Source of the DNA: Arachis hypogaea
Taxonomy: Eukaryota; Streptophyta; Magnoliopsida; Fabales; Fabaceae
DNA: 64,000 nucleotides
Direction: 5' to 3'
Assembly: GCF_003086295.3 (NCBI RefSeq)
Contig: NC_092051.1
Span: forward strand, 19,773,940-19,837,939
Shown: positions 36,390 through 47,573 of the stretch, piece after piece
How positions within the stretch are numbered: position 1 is the stretch's first letter
Layout: each line of letters begins with the position of its first letter
Made by a program: the position numbers and the translations under genes
The notes under the pieces: generated by a model
What the model was told of the DNA's origin: nothing
The model's database searches: none
What the model saw: the letters and a program-made list of their open reading frames with translations, nothing else

Positions 36390-37593
36390 TATACCTATCA
36401 CAAAAAGAGTTCAATTATAAAAAGTTCATTATTCTTAGTTAGCCGACTTTTTGAAATTATTTTTATCCGAAATTTTAAATAGTAAATTCTAAATCTTAAA
36501 TTCTCACTATAAATTTTAAATCTATAAAAAAAATTAGAATTAACAAATAATTATATACAAAAAAATTAATATTAACTAATAAAGAGTTTATTGCTTATTA
36601 TTTTATAAAAAATAAATGACTTATATTTATGTCTACGGTAAAATATAGTAGTTACTCTCATAAAAAAAAATTTATATAAAAATAATATTACTAATTATTA
36701 GATAATTTAAATTAAATATCAAATTATTTAATAATTTGTAATATTATTTACACACAAAAATATTTTTATAAAATTAGTCAACATTAAACTTTATATATCG
36801 TCAATATAAAAATATTAGTTACAATTCGTTTGTCAAAATCCCTCAAAAAATCAAAAAGCTCTTATCTTGTATCTATCACTCGCTTGAAGCTGAGATAACT
36901 TATTTCCATTGATTATTCATCTTTCAATATAGTCTTATCGAAGTACCAATTATTATGTAATGTTAATTTTGATGTATATTCCATCCTAAAGTGTTAATTA
37001 AAGTCAAGTCTCGTAATTAGTAGGAAAAGCAAAGCCAGTAGCATTGGTTATTTAGTTTGGTACTCTAAGTAGATAAACTTTTAATTCAGCGAAAATTAAT
37101 ATTCAAGTAATATAGAGTAAAGAAAAACTCAAACACATAAATAAGAACAAAACAATTTAATTTGAATTTATAAAAATATTATGTGGATGAGAATGATAGA
37201 TTAATGAAATGTTTGTTAATGTGTTATATCAAAAATAATATTTTCACAAATTATCATTGAACTCTTCGATAAATTTAAATTCTGATCTGATTTTAAATGT
37301 CAAAAATATTATTTTATTGATCAAGTTATTAGCATATATTAGATTCAACTATTTATGTACTCAAAATTCTAAGTACAACTTGAAAAACGTATGCTATAGA
37401 AATCATAATGGTACAAATATATTTACGAAAACAAATCTTTCAAAAACTATTTTTACATTATTAGATATAATTGTAGTTTATAAAGATTTGGCAGTACTCT
37501 AGATATTCTAATATCACAATGACGCAAACGGATTCAGAAAAAAAAAAATCAAATATTCCTTTCACCCCCTCATTTCAGTTTCATTTACATCTT
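36390..37593. other. AT-rich spacer between MULE-1 and MULE-2
   Basis: About 1.2 kb with no gene, palindromic array or recognised repeat. Confidence 0.55.
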
Positions 37594-37602
37594 TTAATTT
37601 TT
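37594..37602 (+). repeat. Left target-site duplication of MULE-2
   Basis: TTAATTTTT, identical to 42877-42885. Confidence 0.88.
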
Positions 37603-37945
37603 GGGCAAATCACTATGGTAAGCTAAGGGTAGAAGGAAATTACGCAAATCAGCCAATTGAAAAATTGGTTCATGAATCCACCAATGCACATTATTATATA
37701 GTTCGAATTAGCTTGCTTCGAACTCAATTTACATGTAATTCGAATCACATATATTCGAACTACACGCACGCACACACTCACTCATTCGAATCAACCTGAT
37801 TCGAATTACACAAAACTTAATTCAAATCAGGGTGATTCGAATTACACCCAAGGACGAAACCCTAAGTAATTCGAATCAGGTTGATTCGAATTACTTGTTT
37901 GTTAGCTCTAGTAGTAATTCGAATTGGGATGTTTCGAATTACACT
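37603..37945 (+). repeat. Left TIR of MULE-2 with palindrome array
   Basis: Terminal sequence followed from about 37700 by repeated palindromes of the form GTAATTCGAATCA..TGATTCGAATTAC with degenerate copies, separated by short CACA-rich spacers. The arm matches 42530-42876 in inverted orientation, less perfectly than in MULE-1. Confidence 0.85.
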
Positions 37946-37954
37946 TGGTTCACC

Positions 37955-37962
37955 TATAAAAG
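37955..37962 (+). promoter_or_regulatory. TATA box of the MULE-2 PMD gene
   Basis: TATAAAAG directly inside the left palindrome array, 119 bases before the PMD ATG at 38074. Confidence 0.6.
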
Positions 37963-38073
37963 GAGTTCGAACTACCCTCATTCGAATCACTTTTCCAAAC
38001 TCATACCTTACAAAATCCCAGAGAAAACGACCTAGATTCACTCCGACAAAGGCTCGAGCAGGATACTGAGGCG

Positions 38074-40262
38074 ATGGGGGATGATCCGGAAAGACTATAT
38101 CGTTTGGATGGAGTTGCTCATATAGCCGGGGTCATCAACGACGATGTTAGTAGTTAAAGTTGTTTTTTTAGTGATTTGTTTTAGTGGTTTTGCAAGTGGT
38201 TTTGTAAGTGATTTTGCATGTGGTTTATTATATTGGTTTATGTTAGTGGTTTATGTTAGTAGTTTAGGAAGTGGTTTTGTAAGTGATTTTGCATGTGGTC
38301 TATTGTAGTGGTTTATGTTAGTAATTTTGCAAGTGGTTCTGTAAGTGATTTTGCATGTGGTTTATTTTAGTGGTTTATGTTAGTGGATTATGTTAGTAGA
38401 TTATGTTAGTGATTTTGCATGTGGTTTATGTTAGTAGTTTTGCATATGATCTACTTTAGTAGTTTTGTTTGTGGTTTTGTTGGTGGTTTATGTTAGCGAT
38501 TTTGTTAGTGGTTTCGGAAGTGGTTTATGTTAGTGGTTTTGTTAGTGGTTTATTTTGGTGGATTTGTTAGTGGTTTTTTTAATGGTTTTGCATGTGGTCT
38601 TTGTTAGTGGTTTATGTTAGTTTTTTCTGTTAGTGGATTATGTTGTTAGTGGTTTTGTAAGTGGTTTTAATTATGCGATCCATCATATGCGCAGCCCCAG
38701 CGATGCATCTCGAGCATGCGACGGCAGCAGGGCATGCGACTCGACGAGAGGTACGTTTCGTACTTACAGATGGCCGGATTATACCATCTTGCGAGATTGA
38801 ACGATAGATGGTTCAGATTGGATGAGCCCCTTGTCAGTGCTTTTGTCGAGCGGTGGCGTCCGGAGACGCACACATTCCACATGCCATTCGGGGAGTGCAC
38901 GATCACACTACAGGACGTGGCGTACCAGTTGGGGTTGCCGGTCGATGGACGTTATGTCAGTGGTTGCTTGACGGATTTCCAGATATACATCCAGGGTAGC
39001 CGTCCAGCGTGGGTGTGGTTCTAGGAGTTGCTTGGAGTGTTACCTCCTACAAACCAAATTTAGAAGTTTGCAGTGAACTGCACCTGGTTCCAGGAGACCT
39101 TTAGAGAGTGCCCCGAGGCAGCCGACGAGGAGACAGTGAGGCGCTATGCTCGTGCCTATATCATGATGCTGTTGGGCACTCAGCTGTTTGCCGACAAGTC
39201 CGGCAACCGTATTCACATTAGATGGCTACCCTACGTGGCTAGGCTTGAGGAGATGGGTGGCTACAGCTAGGGGTCGGCAAGACTAGCGTGGTTGTACCGG
39301 TGCATGTGCCGAGTGGCCAACAGACATGTGGTGAAGTTAGTTGGCCCGTTGCAGTTACTTCAGTCTTGGATCTTTTGGCGCTTTCCTAGGTTTAGACCTG
39401 CTGGGTATGATACGTTTAGCTGGCCCTTGGCCTCGAGGTACTGTTGTTGGACTTTTCTATTTCGAGTTAAATTATTTTGTTCCATGTCCGCCTATAATGT
39501 TATACTATTATATCACACTTTTCTTTCGCTATAACACCGATGTGAGTTGCAAGTGGTCAGGTCACAATCCTTCCGCTATCGAGAAGGGACCTCGAGTGTA
39601 GATGTGGAGGCTGAGGATAGACCTGTTACAGGCTGGGGATGTGAGTATACTAACCGCTTATGTTTAGTTAAATAACGTTTCATACTTCGGTTCACGAGGT
39701 GACCTAACATTGTTGATATGTATTTGCAGTTTATTTGGATGCCGTATAGCTCTCCCGATATCCTTAAGGTTGTGCATCCGGAGGTGTTGGAGCCTCGTCA
39801 TACGGCGTTATGGCGGTGTGTGACTTCATTGATATATTTCGCCGTCATAGAGTGGCATCAGATTGATCGGGTGCTACCGCAGTTCGGCGGAGTACAGCCC
39901 CGTCCCAGCCCGCCCTGAACATCGACTTCTTGATGTCGAAGGATGGCAGAGGTGGTGATCATTGGTTCTCGTACAGTTTGCATTTCTGGCATCTTCATTG
40001 GGAGAGCCGTGCGGATCACGTTCTCCGGTTTGATGTTGTCGCAAACCCAGGTCCCTCACATGACTTCTTGGATTGGTGGCGTCAGCATGGTAAGATGTTC
40101 TTTTCACCAGAGATGTACCTTGGGGATCCGAGATCCGTGCCTATTCTTGTTGAGGTGATGCAGAGGGGTGCCGGACAAGTTCCTGAGATGGACCGTGTTG
40201 TCGACGTTCCAGATAGGCGTCGGGTTGAGCGGAGAGCTCGTTTCGGGACTTATGTTGTATGA
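38074..40262 (+). pseudogene. PMD gene of MULE-2, decayed
   Basis: Exon 1 (38074-38145) encodes MGDDPERLYRLDGVAHIAG and ends at the same point as the MULE-1 exon. Exon 2 (38695-39437) encodes most of the PMD ([51 protein letters not shown]). Exon 4 (from about 39730) holds LEPRHTALWRCVTSLIYFA and, after a one-base frameshift near 39915, MSKDGRGGDHWFSY. Stops are at 39022-39024, near 39060 and at 39268-39270; the intron 3 acceptor is altered too. The long acidic/Arg tail of the MULE-1 protein is absent (stop at 40262). Confidence 0.85.
38146..38694 (+). repeat. Minisatellite-like intron 1 of the MULE-2 PMD gene
   Basis: Almost the whole intron consists of degenerate tandem words of about 11-22 bases, such as GTGGTTTATGTTAGTGGTTTT and GCAAGTGG. 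The equivalent MULE-1 intron is not repetitive, so the array arose or expanded in this lineage. Confidence 0.8.
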
Positions 40263-40554
40263 CTTATGTTTATAATCAATGTTGTATGTTAGCTTGCTTT
40301 GTTTATTTAAGTTATGTATGTGTAGGATCCTAGTTGTATTTTGTTATTTATGTTACGTACCTTATTGACTTATCGTGTATCAGTTACTTTGAAAATTGGT
40401 GTACCTTATTTATTTAAGTTATTTAGATATTTTGCTTCTCGTGTAGCAGTTACTTTCAAGATTGCATTATTGCCTTATTTATTTTAGTTAATTTGATATT
40501 TCACTTCAGAAACGGAACACATTGATTAATTAATAACCCACACGAAGTACATCA

Positions 40555-42484
40555 CACTCGGAGATATTTGTTGTCATGTGACCAAATCTCCAACCCTCAT
40601 CCCAATGTTGTGTCCACAATGAATACTCAATCCGGTTCGCCTACTCACACATGGCAGGGTCTTCAGATCGCAGAATATCAAACCAGTAATTGAACTCCAC
40701 CTCAGTCTTAGCATAGGCTGCATTCACAAGAAGCCTCTTTGCGTCCTTGCCCTTGAAGGTCAGGGCAAAATTTGCTGCGACATGTCGAATGCAGAATGCA
40801 CGGTAGGCAGCTGGAGGTAGCCATCCTCCGTCCGGAGCCTCAAGGGTAGCCTTGATGCCGTTATGCCTGTCTGATATAACCAGCAGACCGGTTGCGGGGT
40901 CACGTGCTGACGCAGGTGGGAGAGAAAGAAGGACCAGGACTCGGCATTCTCACCCTCAACCAGTGCAAATGCAACAGGCAGAATGTTGGAGTTCCCGTCC
41001 TATGCAATCGCGATGAGCAACGTTCTCCCATACTTGCCATACAGATGGATTCCGTCAATACTGACCAAGGACTTGCAATGACGGAATGCCTCAATACATG
41101 GTGGAAACGTCCAGAACAGTCGGTGAAAATAAGCTTGCGACTCGTCCACCTGACCCCCAACTCGAACAGGGCTCGTCCTAAGGACTGCAACAGTACCAGG
41201 CATCGTCAGCTGAACTCCTAACACCCACCTAGGGAGCTTGTTGTACGACTCATCCCAATCACCATAGATGTGGGCAACGGCCTTCTGCTTCGCCAGCCAA
41301 ACCCTCCTGTACGTCAGCCTGAACCCAAAATGTGCTGCCGTCGTATTCAGGAGCACCTTGATGCTGACGAATGCATCAACCCTAACCATTGGCATGATGA
41401 ATGCCGAGGTCACATGATAATCCAAACTCCTGTGGTCGCTGGAGATGGACGTCGCGAGACACGTATGCGGTCCGTTGTACCGTTTGACCTCCCAAATGCC
41501 CTTGCGCTGCCGGAGACTAAGCATAATCAACCATGTGCACCCATTCCCAAACTCAAAACACTTTCCAACATACCGGCGATAGTCAGACTCCACCACCTTG
41601 TACTGTACCCCGCGTCGGATGCTGTACGTCTTCACACTTAACACAGCCTCGTCTTTATCCTGAAACTCTGTCAGACCTGCAGACCCTTCGGCATCTCTAG
41701 CACCAAATCCAGCAGGCTCCCCAGGAACCCCCTTCTGCCTCATGGCATCCAAGTCCAAAGATGAAAAGTGCGGAGGGTACTGTTGTGTGCCAGAGCTAGA
41801 ACCACTTCCTGCCCCAGCTGGCTCACTCGCTCCAATATCATCGCCACTGTCATCAGCAATGATATCCGGCTCCACATCATCATCGTCTGAATCATCCAAC
41901 AATGCATCTCCCAGACCAGCCGGTGCAGCACACTGTAAAGAGGTCGGCACACTATCCCCTATTCCAACCTCGCCCCCTCCACTATAGTTGAGATCAGTAG
42001 CGAACGAAGGGGAGGCGACAGGCTCGACCAGAGGTTCATACACAGGGACGGATGAAGATGCGCTAGCAAGTCTGGAACTAGAACCGGCTACCATGCCTAC
42101 AGTGGGGGTATTCCAGTTCGAACCCCCCGAGCTGGATACCACATCAACTAACTTCGCCAGTTCAAGTGTCCTAACTTCGGGAAACTACCGACGACAATGA
42201 AACATGACCTGCAAGTCCTCATCACTCCTGATCATGAAACAATCATACTTCACGATTTCTTGCAGCACCGAGATTGAAATGCGATAGAAAAACTTCTTAA
42301 CCCGTTTCACGCCTTCCAGACCAAGTTTCTGTAGTACAAAATTAACTAGGTCATCATAGCTCGTCGTAGGCCTCATAAAAATACTGAGAGGATCCTTATC
42401 GGTGAACTTCACACCGGACCGTGTTTTTCTCTTAATCGATTCTCTGTGGTGAACCAACACTACAAAACTCTCATCACTAGCCAT
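40555..42484 (-). pseudogene. MURA-type transposase of MULE-2, truncated
   Basis: Starts MASDESFVVLVHHRESIKRK at 42484, with the PB1-like domain as in MULE-1. A TAG near 42185 interrupts it where MULE-1 has CRRSFPEV. The frame then stays open through the acidic linker and DNA-binding domain (FGNGCTWLIMLSLRQRKG, YNGPHTC) into the DDE core (VSIDGIHLYGKYG), where a second TAG (near 41000) follows IAIA. A one-base deletion near 40895 shifts the frame before VISDRHNG. The homology ends at NISEC (about 40555-40595), so the SWIM finger and knuckle are missing. Confidence 0.88.
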
Positions 42485-42520
42485 TTTTTCACTCTAATGA
42501 GATCAATTCACGTTCACACC

Positions 42521-42529
42521 TTATTTATA
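42521..42529 (-). promoter_or_regulatory. TATA box of the MULE-2 transposase
   Basis: TATAAATAA on the minus strand between the right palindrome array and the start at 42484. Confidence 0.6.
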
Positions 42530-42876
42530 CACGTTTGGTCCTATATAATTCGAACCAGCCTAATTCGAACTATACATTGTGTAATTCGAATCAGCCAGTT
42601 TCAAATTACTTGGGATTGCGTGCTGAGGAGTAATTCGAATCACCCTGATTCGAATTACTGTGTGTTTGTAATTCGAATCAGGCCGATTCGAATTAGTATG
42701 TGTTTGCGTGTGTGTATAGTTCGAGTCGATTTGATTCGAATTATATGTAAATGGAGTTCGAATTGACCTGATTCGAACTACATAAAAACCTGCATTGGTT
42801 GATTCATAAACCAGATTTTAGTTTTGTGGATTTGTGTAAAATTTTCATCTCCTTAATTTAATTAAGTGATTTGTCC
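42530..42876 (-). repeat. Right TIR of MULE-2 with palindrome array
   Basis: From about 42543 to 42780 at least five palindromes around AATTCGAATCA..TGATTCGAATT, one almost perfect (AGTAATTCGAATCA / TGATTCGAATTACT at about 42631-42660), followed by the unique terminal part. Confidence 0.88.
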
Positions 42877-42885
42877 TTAATTTTT
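42877..42885 (+). repeat. Right target-site duplication of MULE-2
   Basis: TTAATTTTT, identical to 37594-37602. Confidence 0.88.
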
Positions 42886-44050
42886 TCTTTAGTTTTTTTT
42901 TGTAGTTTTTCTTTCGGTTTCTTTTTCTTCCTTTATTTTTCCTTTCTCTTATTCATTTTTATTTATGCATTTTTTTATTTTTATCTTTTTATTTTTATTG
43001 TAATTTTTAATTAAAATTTATTATTAATTTATATTTCAGTTCTTTTTTTTGCTTTTTTTTTATCTTAAAATTTTTTATTGATATTATTTTTTACTTGTAA
43101 ACTCAATGTTTAATAGACGGTTATTTATATTGACCGACTTACAAAAAAATCTGCATAACATAATGATAATTAAAAAATTATATATTATTTAGTAATATTA
43201 AGTTTGAATTGTATTATATTGGTTCTAAAATTCACCGTGAGCAGTGACATCCAAAGAACTTTTTATTTTTAATATTGGAGTGGTAGTGGTATTTTTTTAA
43301 AATATGGATTGTTGGGGTGTTATACTTAAATGTGAAATCGTTTAATTAGAGAAGTAAAAATTAGACCGTCTAATTTATTAGAGGTACAGAAATCGGACCA
43401 TCCGACTTGTGGTACATAAATCGGACCGTTCGATTTGTAGAGGTACAGAAATCGGACCGTCCGATTTGTGTTTAAAAAAATTAAAAAATTTGAGGTACAA
43501 AAATTGGACCCTCTGATTTATATACTTTCCACAATTTTAAAAAATATAAAAAATAACAATGTTAAGGTATATCACCACTTCTACTCTCATAACAAAAAAA
43601 AATTAGCCACATCCAAATTCGCACATATACTAGGAACTCAAAAAAAAACACATAAAAATGGTAAGGATGAACAGTTTTTACTAATTTCAGTTAGTATTAT
43701 AAATATTAAATTATTTTTAACAATTTTTTTATTATTAATTTATATATATTTAAATTCTGATAAATATAGATATAAATTATATTAATTTATATTTATAAAT
43801 TTTAATAAATATAAGTATAAATTATTTGTTTTATGTGTATAAATTTTTATAAATATGAATATAAATAATTATTAGTTAAAATCAATTAATTATAATTTAA
43901 ATGACATAGTTTTTCCATTCACACTTAAAAATTTTGGATTCCTCGTTACTTTGGAAGAAAAAAAAAAGATTATTAATCAAATATTGATTCAAAATGATAA
44001 TATTACTAGCTATGTAACATTGTTGAAACGACATTGATTCGATTACAAAC

Positions 44051-44059
<9 letters not shown>
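42886..44059. other. AT-rich spacer with a palindromic cluster
   Basis: Long T- and A-rich runs and no gene. The cluster of short palindromes at 43335-43530 is listed separately. Confidence 0.5.
43335..43530. repeat. Cluster of short palindromes AAATCGGAC/GTCCGATTT
   Basis: At least four units of GAGGTACAGAAATCGGAC plus its mirror GTCCGATTT, two near-perfect and others mutated (TTAGACCGTCTAA, ATTGGACCCTCTGAT). The style is that of the MULE-1/2/3 TIR arrays but with another palindrome word. A weak mirror of this arm is at 45340-45575. Confidence 0.7.

Positions 44060-44092
<33 letters not shown>
44060..44092 (+). repeat. TA microsatellite downstream of the VQ gene
   Basis: About 16 TA copies, about 50-80 bases past the VQ stop codon, probably in its 3' UTR. 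Confidence 0.9.
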
Positions 44093-44096
<4 letters not shown>

Positions 44097-44141
44097 ATGG
44101 CATGATATAGAAGCTAAGTAAGTAGTGATTACTAAGTAGAA

Positions 44142-44465
44142 TCAATTTGGAACCCAAAACAGATTCATAGAAGAAGGTGGTGAGTGGAAAAGTGATGATG
44201 GAGCAAGGAAGCAAGAATGTTGTTGTTGTTGATGATGATGATCCAAGAATATTGGCATGGCGTTCTGATCATCCGATTCGGATTTGGATTCCTTACCAGT
44301 GAGTTGGTGAACAAGTGATCGAAACTGAGAAGCATGGCATGTCCTCATCAACACCGGCCTCGATATATATGTTACCTTAACAACTCCTCCTCCTTTGCCT
44401 TTTACCCTCTTCCATGGCTCCTCCATTATTCCATAATCATTATTATTTTGTCTCACCTTTCCCAT
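44142..44465 (-). CDS. VQ-motif protein, small, intronless
   Basis: 107 residues, one exon. The VQ core is seen as FRSLVHQLTG (about residues 49-58), preceded by VVKVTYISRPVLMRTCHASQ, the usual VQ context. It is the FxxxVHxLTG variant rather than FxxxVQxLTG. The protein is basic at the N-terminus (WKRVKGKGGG), with His/Gln repeats (HHHQQQQH) and a Ser/Pro-rich end. VQ proteins are nuclear partners of WRKY factors and act in defence and development. The start MGKVRQNNN was chosen because the in-frame extension upstream (to 44606) runs through the TATA box. Intronless structure and length fit many VQ genes. Whether it lies within a mobile element is discussed in the findings. Confidence 0.8.
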   Translation of the reverse strand: MGKVRQNNNDYGIMEEPWKRVKGKGGGVVKVTYISRPVLMRTCHASQFRSLVHQLTGKESKSESDDQNAMPIFLDHHHQQQQHSCFLAPSSLFHSPPSSMNLFWVPN

Positions 44466-44519
44466 TTTTTCCTCTAAATCTATGTTAAGTGAGTGAGCAA
44501 GATACATACCACGCTTTGC

Positions 44520-44531
44520 CTTTATATATAG
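44520..44531 (-). promoter_or_regulatory. TATA box of the VQ gene
   Basis: CTATATATAAAG on the minus strand, about 55 bases before the ATG at 44465, predicting a leader of about 25 bases. Confidence 0.65.
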
Positions 44532-44606
44532 CCTTCCAAAGACGAGGCTTCCAAGAAACAACGTGTGTAGAATTTCTCCAATTAGAAACAAGATGAGATA
44601 AGACAA

Positions 44607-45063
44607 ATGTGGAAAAACTCAATCGATTCAATTGACCTGCAAAAATAAGAGTTACATATACATCTACTTGTTTATTTGTATTATCATTTTTTAATTCTTA
44701 ATATTTTTTATTTTTTAAATTTTGTGAAAAATAAAAATAATAAAATTTCATTTTTTTAGTTTTTTTTTATAACATCTTAAAAACTAAAAATAATAGTTAA
44801 AAATAAAAATAAAAATAAAAATACAAATCAAACTCACCCTTTGTTGCGTTGGACGACTACCTTAAGATCAAGCACACTAAAGTGTGATACTTAGCTAGTT
44901 AGCTTTCACTATTAATTATTATTATAATATTACATTATTATTGGAGGCTGCCTTATTTTATTTGTTCTAAAATGACTGCGGTCCAGTCATCTATATAGTC
45001 GCTCTCGGATGATTTTTTTTTATTATTAACTTTATTTACGTTTGCTGCAGTTGCTCGCTGTTT
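44607..45063. other. Upstream region of the VQ gene
   Basis: AT-rich, no other gene. A GCTAGTTAGCT-type word lies near 44895; no defined regulatory site. Confidence 0.4.
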
Positions 45064-45121
45064 AAACTTTAAACCTTCCCCGTCACCAAAAAAAAAAAAA
45101 AAAAAAAAACTTTAAACCTTC
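45064..45121 (+). mobile_element. Tiny retroposon tail with 15-bp target duplication
   Basis: AAACTTTAAACCTTC is present at 45064-45078 and 45107-45121. Between them are only CCCGTCACC and an A run. Long direct repeats plus poly(A) mean target-primed insertion of an extremely 5'-truncated copy. Confidence 0.75.
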
Positions 45122-45124
45122 TCC

Positions 45125-45174
45125 TTCCACATTGTTTATTTTTTTTTTTTGGTGACTTTCCACATTGTTTATTT
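45125..45174 (-). mobile_element. Second tiny retroposon tail, opposite orientation
   Basis: TTCCACATTGTTTATTT at 45125-45141 and 45158-45174 flank a short T run followed by GGTGAC, the reverse complement of GTCACC-A(n). Same 3' end as the neighbour at 45079-45106. Confidence 0.75.
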
Positions 45175-45339
45175 GATTATATTAGATTATTATCCTCTGT
45201 AAAAATGGTTCACCTAGCGGCTAATTTTTTTTTATACGAAAAAAATTAATGTGTAATACATAGTTATTATGGTATTTTTTAATATAAAACTAATTTTATT
45301 TTCAATTATTATTGAATAAATTAGAGATTCAGATTTATT

Positions 45340-45575
45340 AAAATGATAAAAAAAATAAAATTTGAGAATTTAATTTGAATAAAATAAATAAATCTAAAAA
45401 TTAGATTTATATATTAAAAATTTTAAAAAATTAAGGTACATAAATCTAAAAGTCAGATTTATATTTTAAATAACAAATTTATTAATTCGATTTGTATTCT
45501 CTACGTCTTGATGAAATACATCATATTCCAACAATATTACAACACATCGTCACATTTCCAATATTAAAAATAAGG
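45340..45575 (-). repeat. Possible mirror arm of the 43.3-kb palindromic cluster
   Basis: Read on the minus strand it begins CCTTATTTTTAATATTGG (compare TTTTATTTTTAATATTGG at 43260) and contains mutated palindromes such as AAATCTGACTTTTAGATTT followed by TGTACC. Similarity is patchy. Confidence 0.4.
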
Positions 45576-47239
45576 AAAAGCATCAACTAGTCGTCTAGTC
45601 CCTTCCATTTATGTATGTGGTTGTGTTTTAATTCAATATTATGGGTATATATCATTTTGTTATGATACAAGCATACTATATGTGTACGATAAATAGAATG
45701 AGTAAAAGAAATTAATTTTGAATTAATTATATGAATGGTTTTTATTAGAAAATTATTTTTTAATTTAATTTTTTTGAAAGATTTAAGATTTAGAGTTATA
45801 ACTTAGAGTATAAATTTAAATTTTAAAATCAAAAATAATTTTAAAAATATTAATTAATATATAAAAAATTACTCTAAAAAACTGTTAAAAAATTTTATTT
45901 ACTAAAAAAATTTTAATACTAAAATTATTAAAAAAATTATTTTATATAGTATTTAAAAAGAATGACTAATTTTTTTAAATAAATATATCCTTCAATTATT
46001 TTTTATCTATCTTTTTGTCATAAACGTATTATCTTTCTAACTGCTTATCAAATTCAAATCCTTATTAATATATTCTTTCATCAATGACATAGGTATACAT
46101 AGAAAAGATCTCATTCTTCTTAAGAGCTTTACAATTTAGAAAGAAAAAAAAAAGACAGTAGAATCACTGGGCTATTAGCATAAGAGCTTCCTGTATTTGT
46201 CCATTCATTCTTTCATCCTTCTCTCTTAACTATACTCGTTAGTAATAATAAATTAATTAATCAACATAGATATATAAGATGGTAAACGACTGAACGGCGG
46301 TGACATGAGAGGTTATATTAATTAATTAATTTTGTGTTTGAATGTCTTCAAGGACTTTTCTCCTTCTTTTTATTCATAGACTTCTTTGAAGCTTCCAAGG
46401 CCAAGGCCATTGCATTGTCATTGCCTGATCTGGAGAATAAGGGTTCACTGTTAAAGAAAAACACCAGATTTGGAAGTATCTTTAAAAAAATAAGTTAATT
46501 TATACAATTAATCACTCTTAATTAAATTAAGATAGTGAACTCACAAATAATAAATATTACAAATTTAAAAGTAATGACTATCATAATAGAATATAAATTA
46601 AAATATAAAATATACATTAAAAATAAATTAAATTACATATATTTATACATACATAAATATATAATAATTAATTTTTGTGTGCAAATAGAATTTTTAATTT
46701 GTCTATTTATAAAAAAGATTTGGTTTTTCTCTTTAAATATTACAAAAATTAATCTTTTGTAATAATTTTAATAGTAAAATTTTTTTTTAATAATTAAATC
46801 TTTTTATAGTTCTTTTTAATAATTTTTCCTTGATACTCAAACTAAAAAAAAAATTAACACCCTAGTTGAATTCTGATATACAATGTGATGAATATCATTC
46901 TTTTTCTACTGTCGAGTTAAATTTATCCTTAACTAATTACTAGTTAGCGTATAAGAAAAAACCAAGGTACTATATGTTATTTATTTCTTTTGATTATAGA
47001 TTAAGATTACACGCGCGAGAGTAAACATTTGAATTCAATGTTGATGCACAAAATCAACATATAGATCATGGTGACTTTAATTTATATTTAGTGATGACTC
47101 ATGTGAGTAAAAGTAGTAGTGCTCGTGGTGCGACTCTAAGAAATTAAAATTAAGTATGAGTTGTGTTATTTGTACTATTATTTTGATATACTTATACTTT
47201 TGTCTATATATTTTATTTTTTATTTAAAGGTGGATATGA
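45576..47239. other. AT-rich spacer
   Basis: No gene seen. A MITE-like AT-rich stretch with TTTATACATACATAAATA lies near 46585-46700 and resembles the element at 1763-1914, but its ends are unclear. Confidence 0.45.
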
Positions 47240-47475
47240 TGAAAAAAATATATAATAAATATGGAATTTTTTTAAATAAATAAAATAAATATTTTATTTA
47301 TCGAAATGCATCGCTTCTTTTATCTCGTTTACACACGAGATAAGGGCAAATAGAAATAAAGTGTATATATCGTTTATAATGTAATCGAGATACGTGTAAT
47401 CTTAATTCGTTTACACTGTAAACTAAATAAGAGAATAATTATGACATTTACAGTGTAAAGGAGATATGTAAAGAC
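47240..47475 (+). repeat. Left TIR of MULE-3 with palindromes
   Basis: Contains TATCTCGTTTACACACGAGATA and mutated relatives (TTCGTTTACACTGTAAACTAA), mirror of the right array. Confidence 0.75.
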
Positions 47476-47489
47476 CAATTTTCAGCAGC

Positions 47490-47497
47490 TATAAAAG
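47490..47497 (+). promoter_or_regulatory. TATA box of the MULE-3 transposase
   Basis: TATAAAAG just inside the left array, 84 bases before the ATG at 47574. Confidence 0.6.
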
Positions 47498-47573
47498 GAT
47501 GTGCAACCCTTTGTATTCTTTACAAACATTTCATTACTTCTTTTCTACCTATTTCTTCCGAAAATAAGCCAAA

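Larger units (their letters stand above)
37603..42876. mobile_element. MULE-2: 5.3-kb PMD-carrying Mutator-like element, decayed
   Basis: Left end GGGCAAATCAC, right end GTGATTTGTCC (one mismatch as inverted repeat), with a perfect 9-bp duplication. Layout is the same as MULE-1: PMD on +, transposase on -, converging near 40.3-40.5 kb. Both genes carry several stops and the transposase lacks its C-terminal third, so this copy could move only if helped in trans. Confidence 0.92.

Noticed and set aside
44466..44606. N-terminal extension of the VQ frame (47 more codons)
   Set aside because: It runs through the likely TATA box at 44520-44531 and does not resemble VQ proteins.
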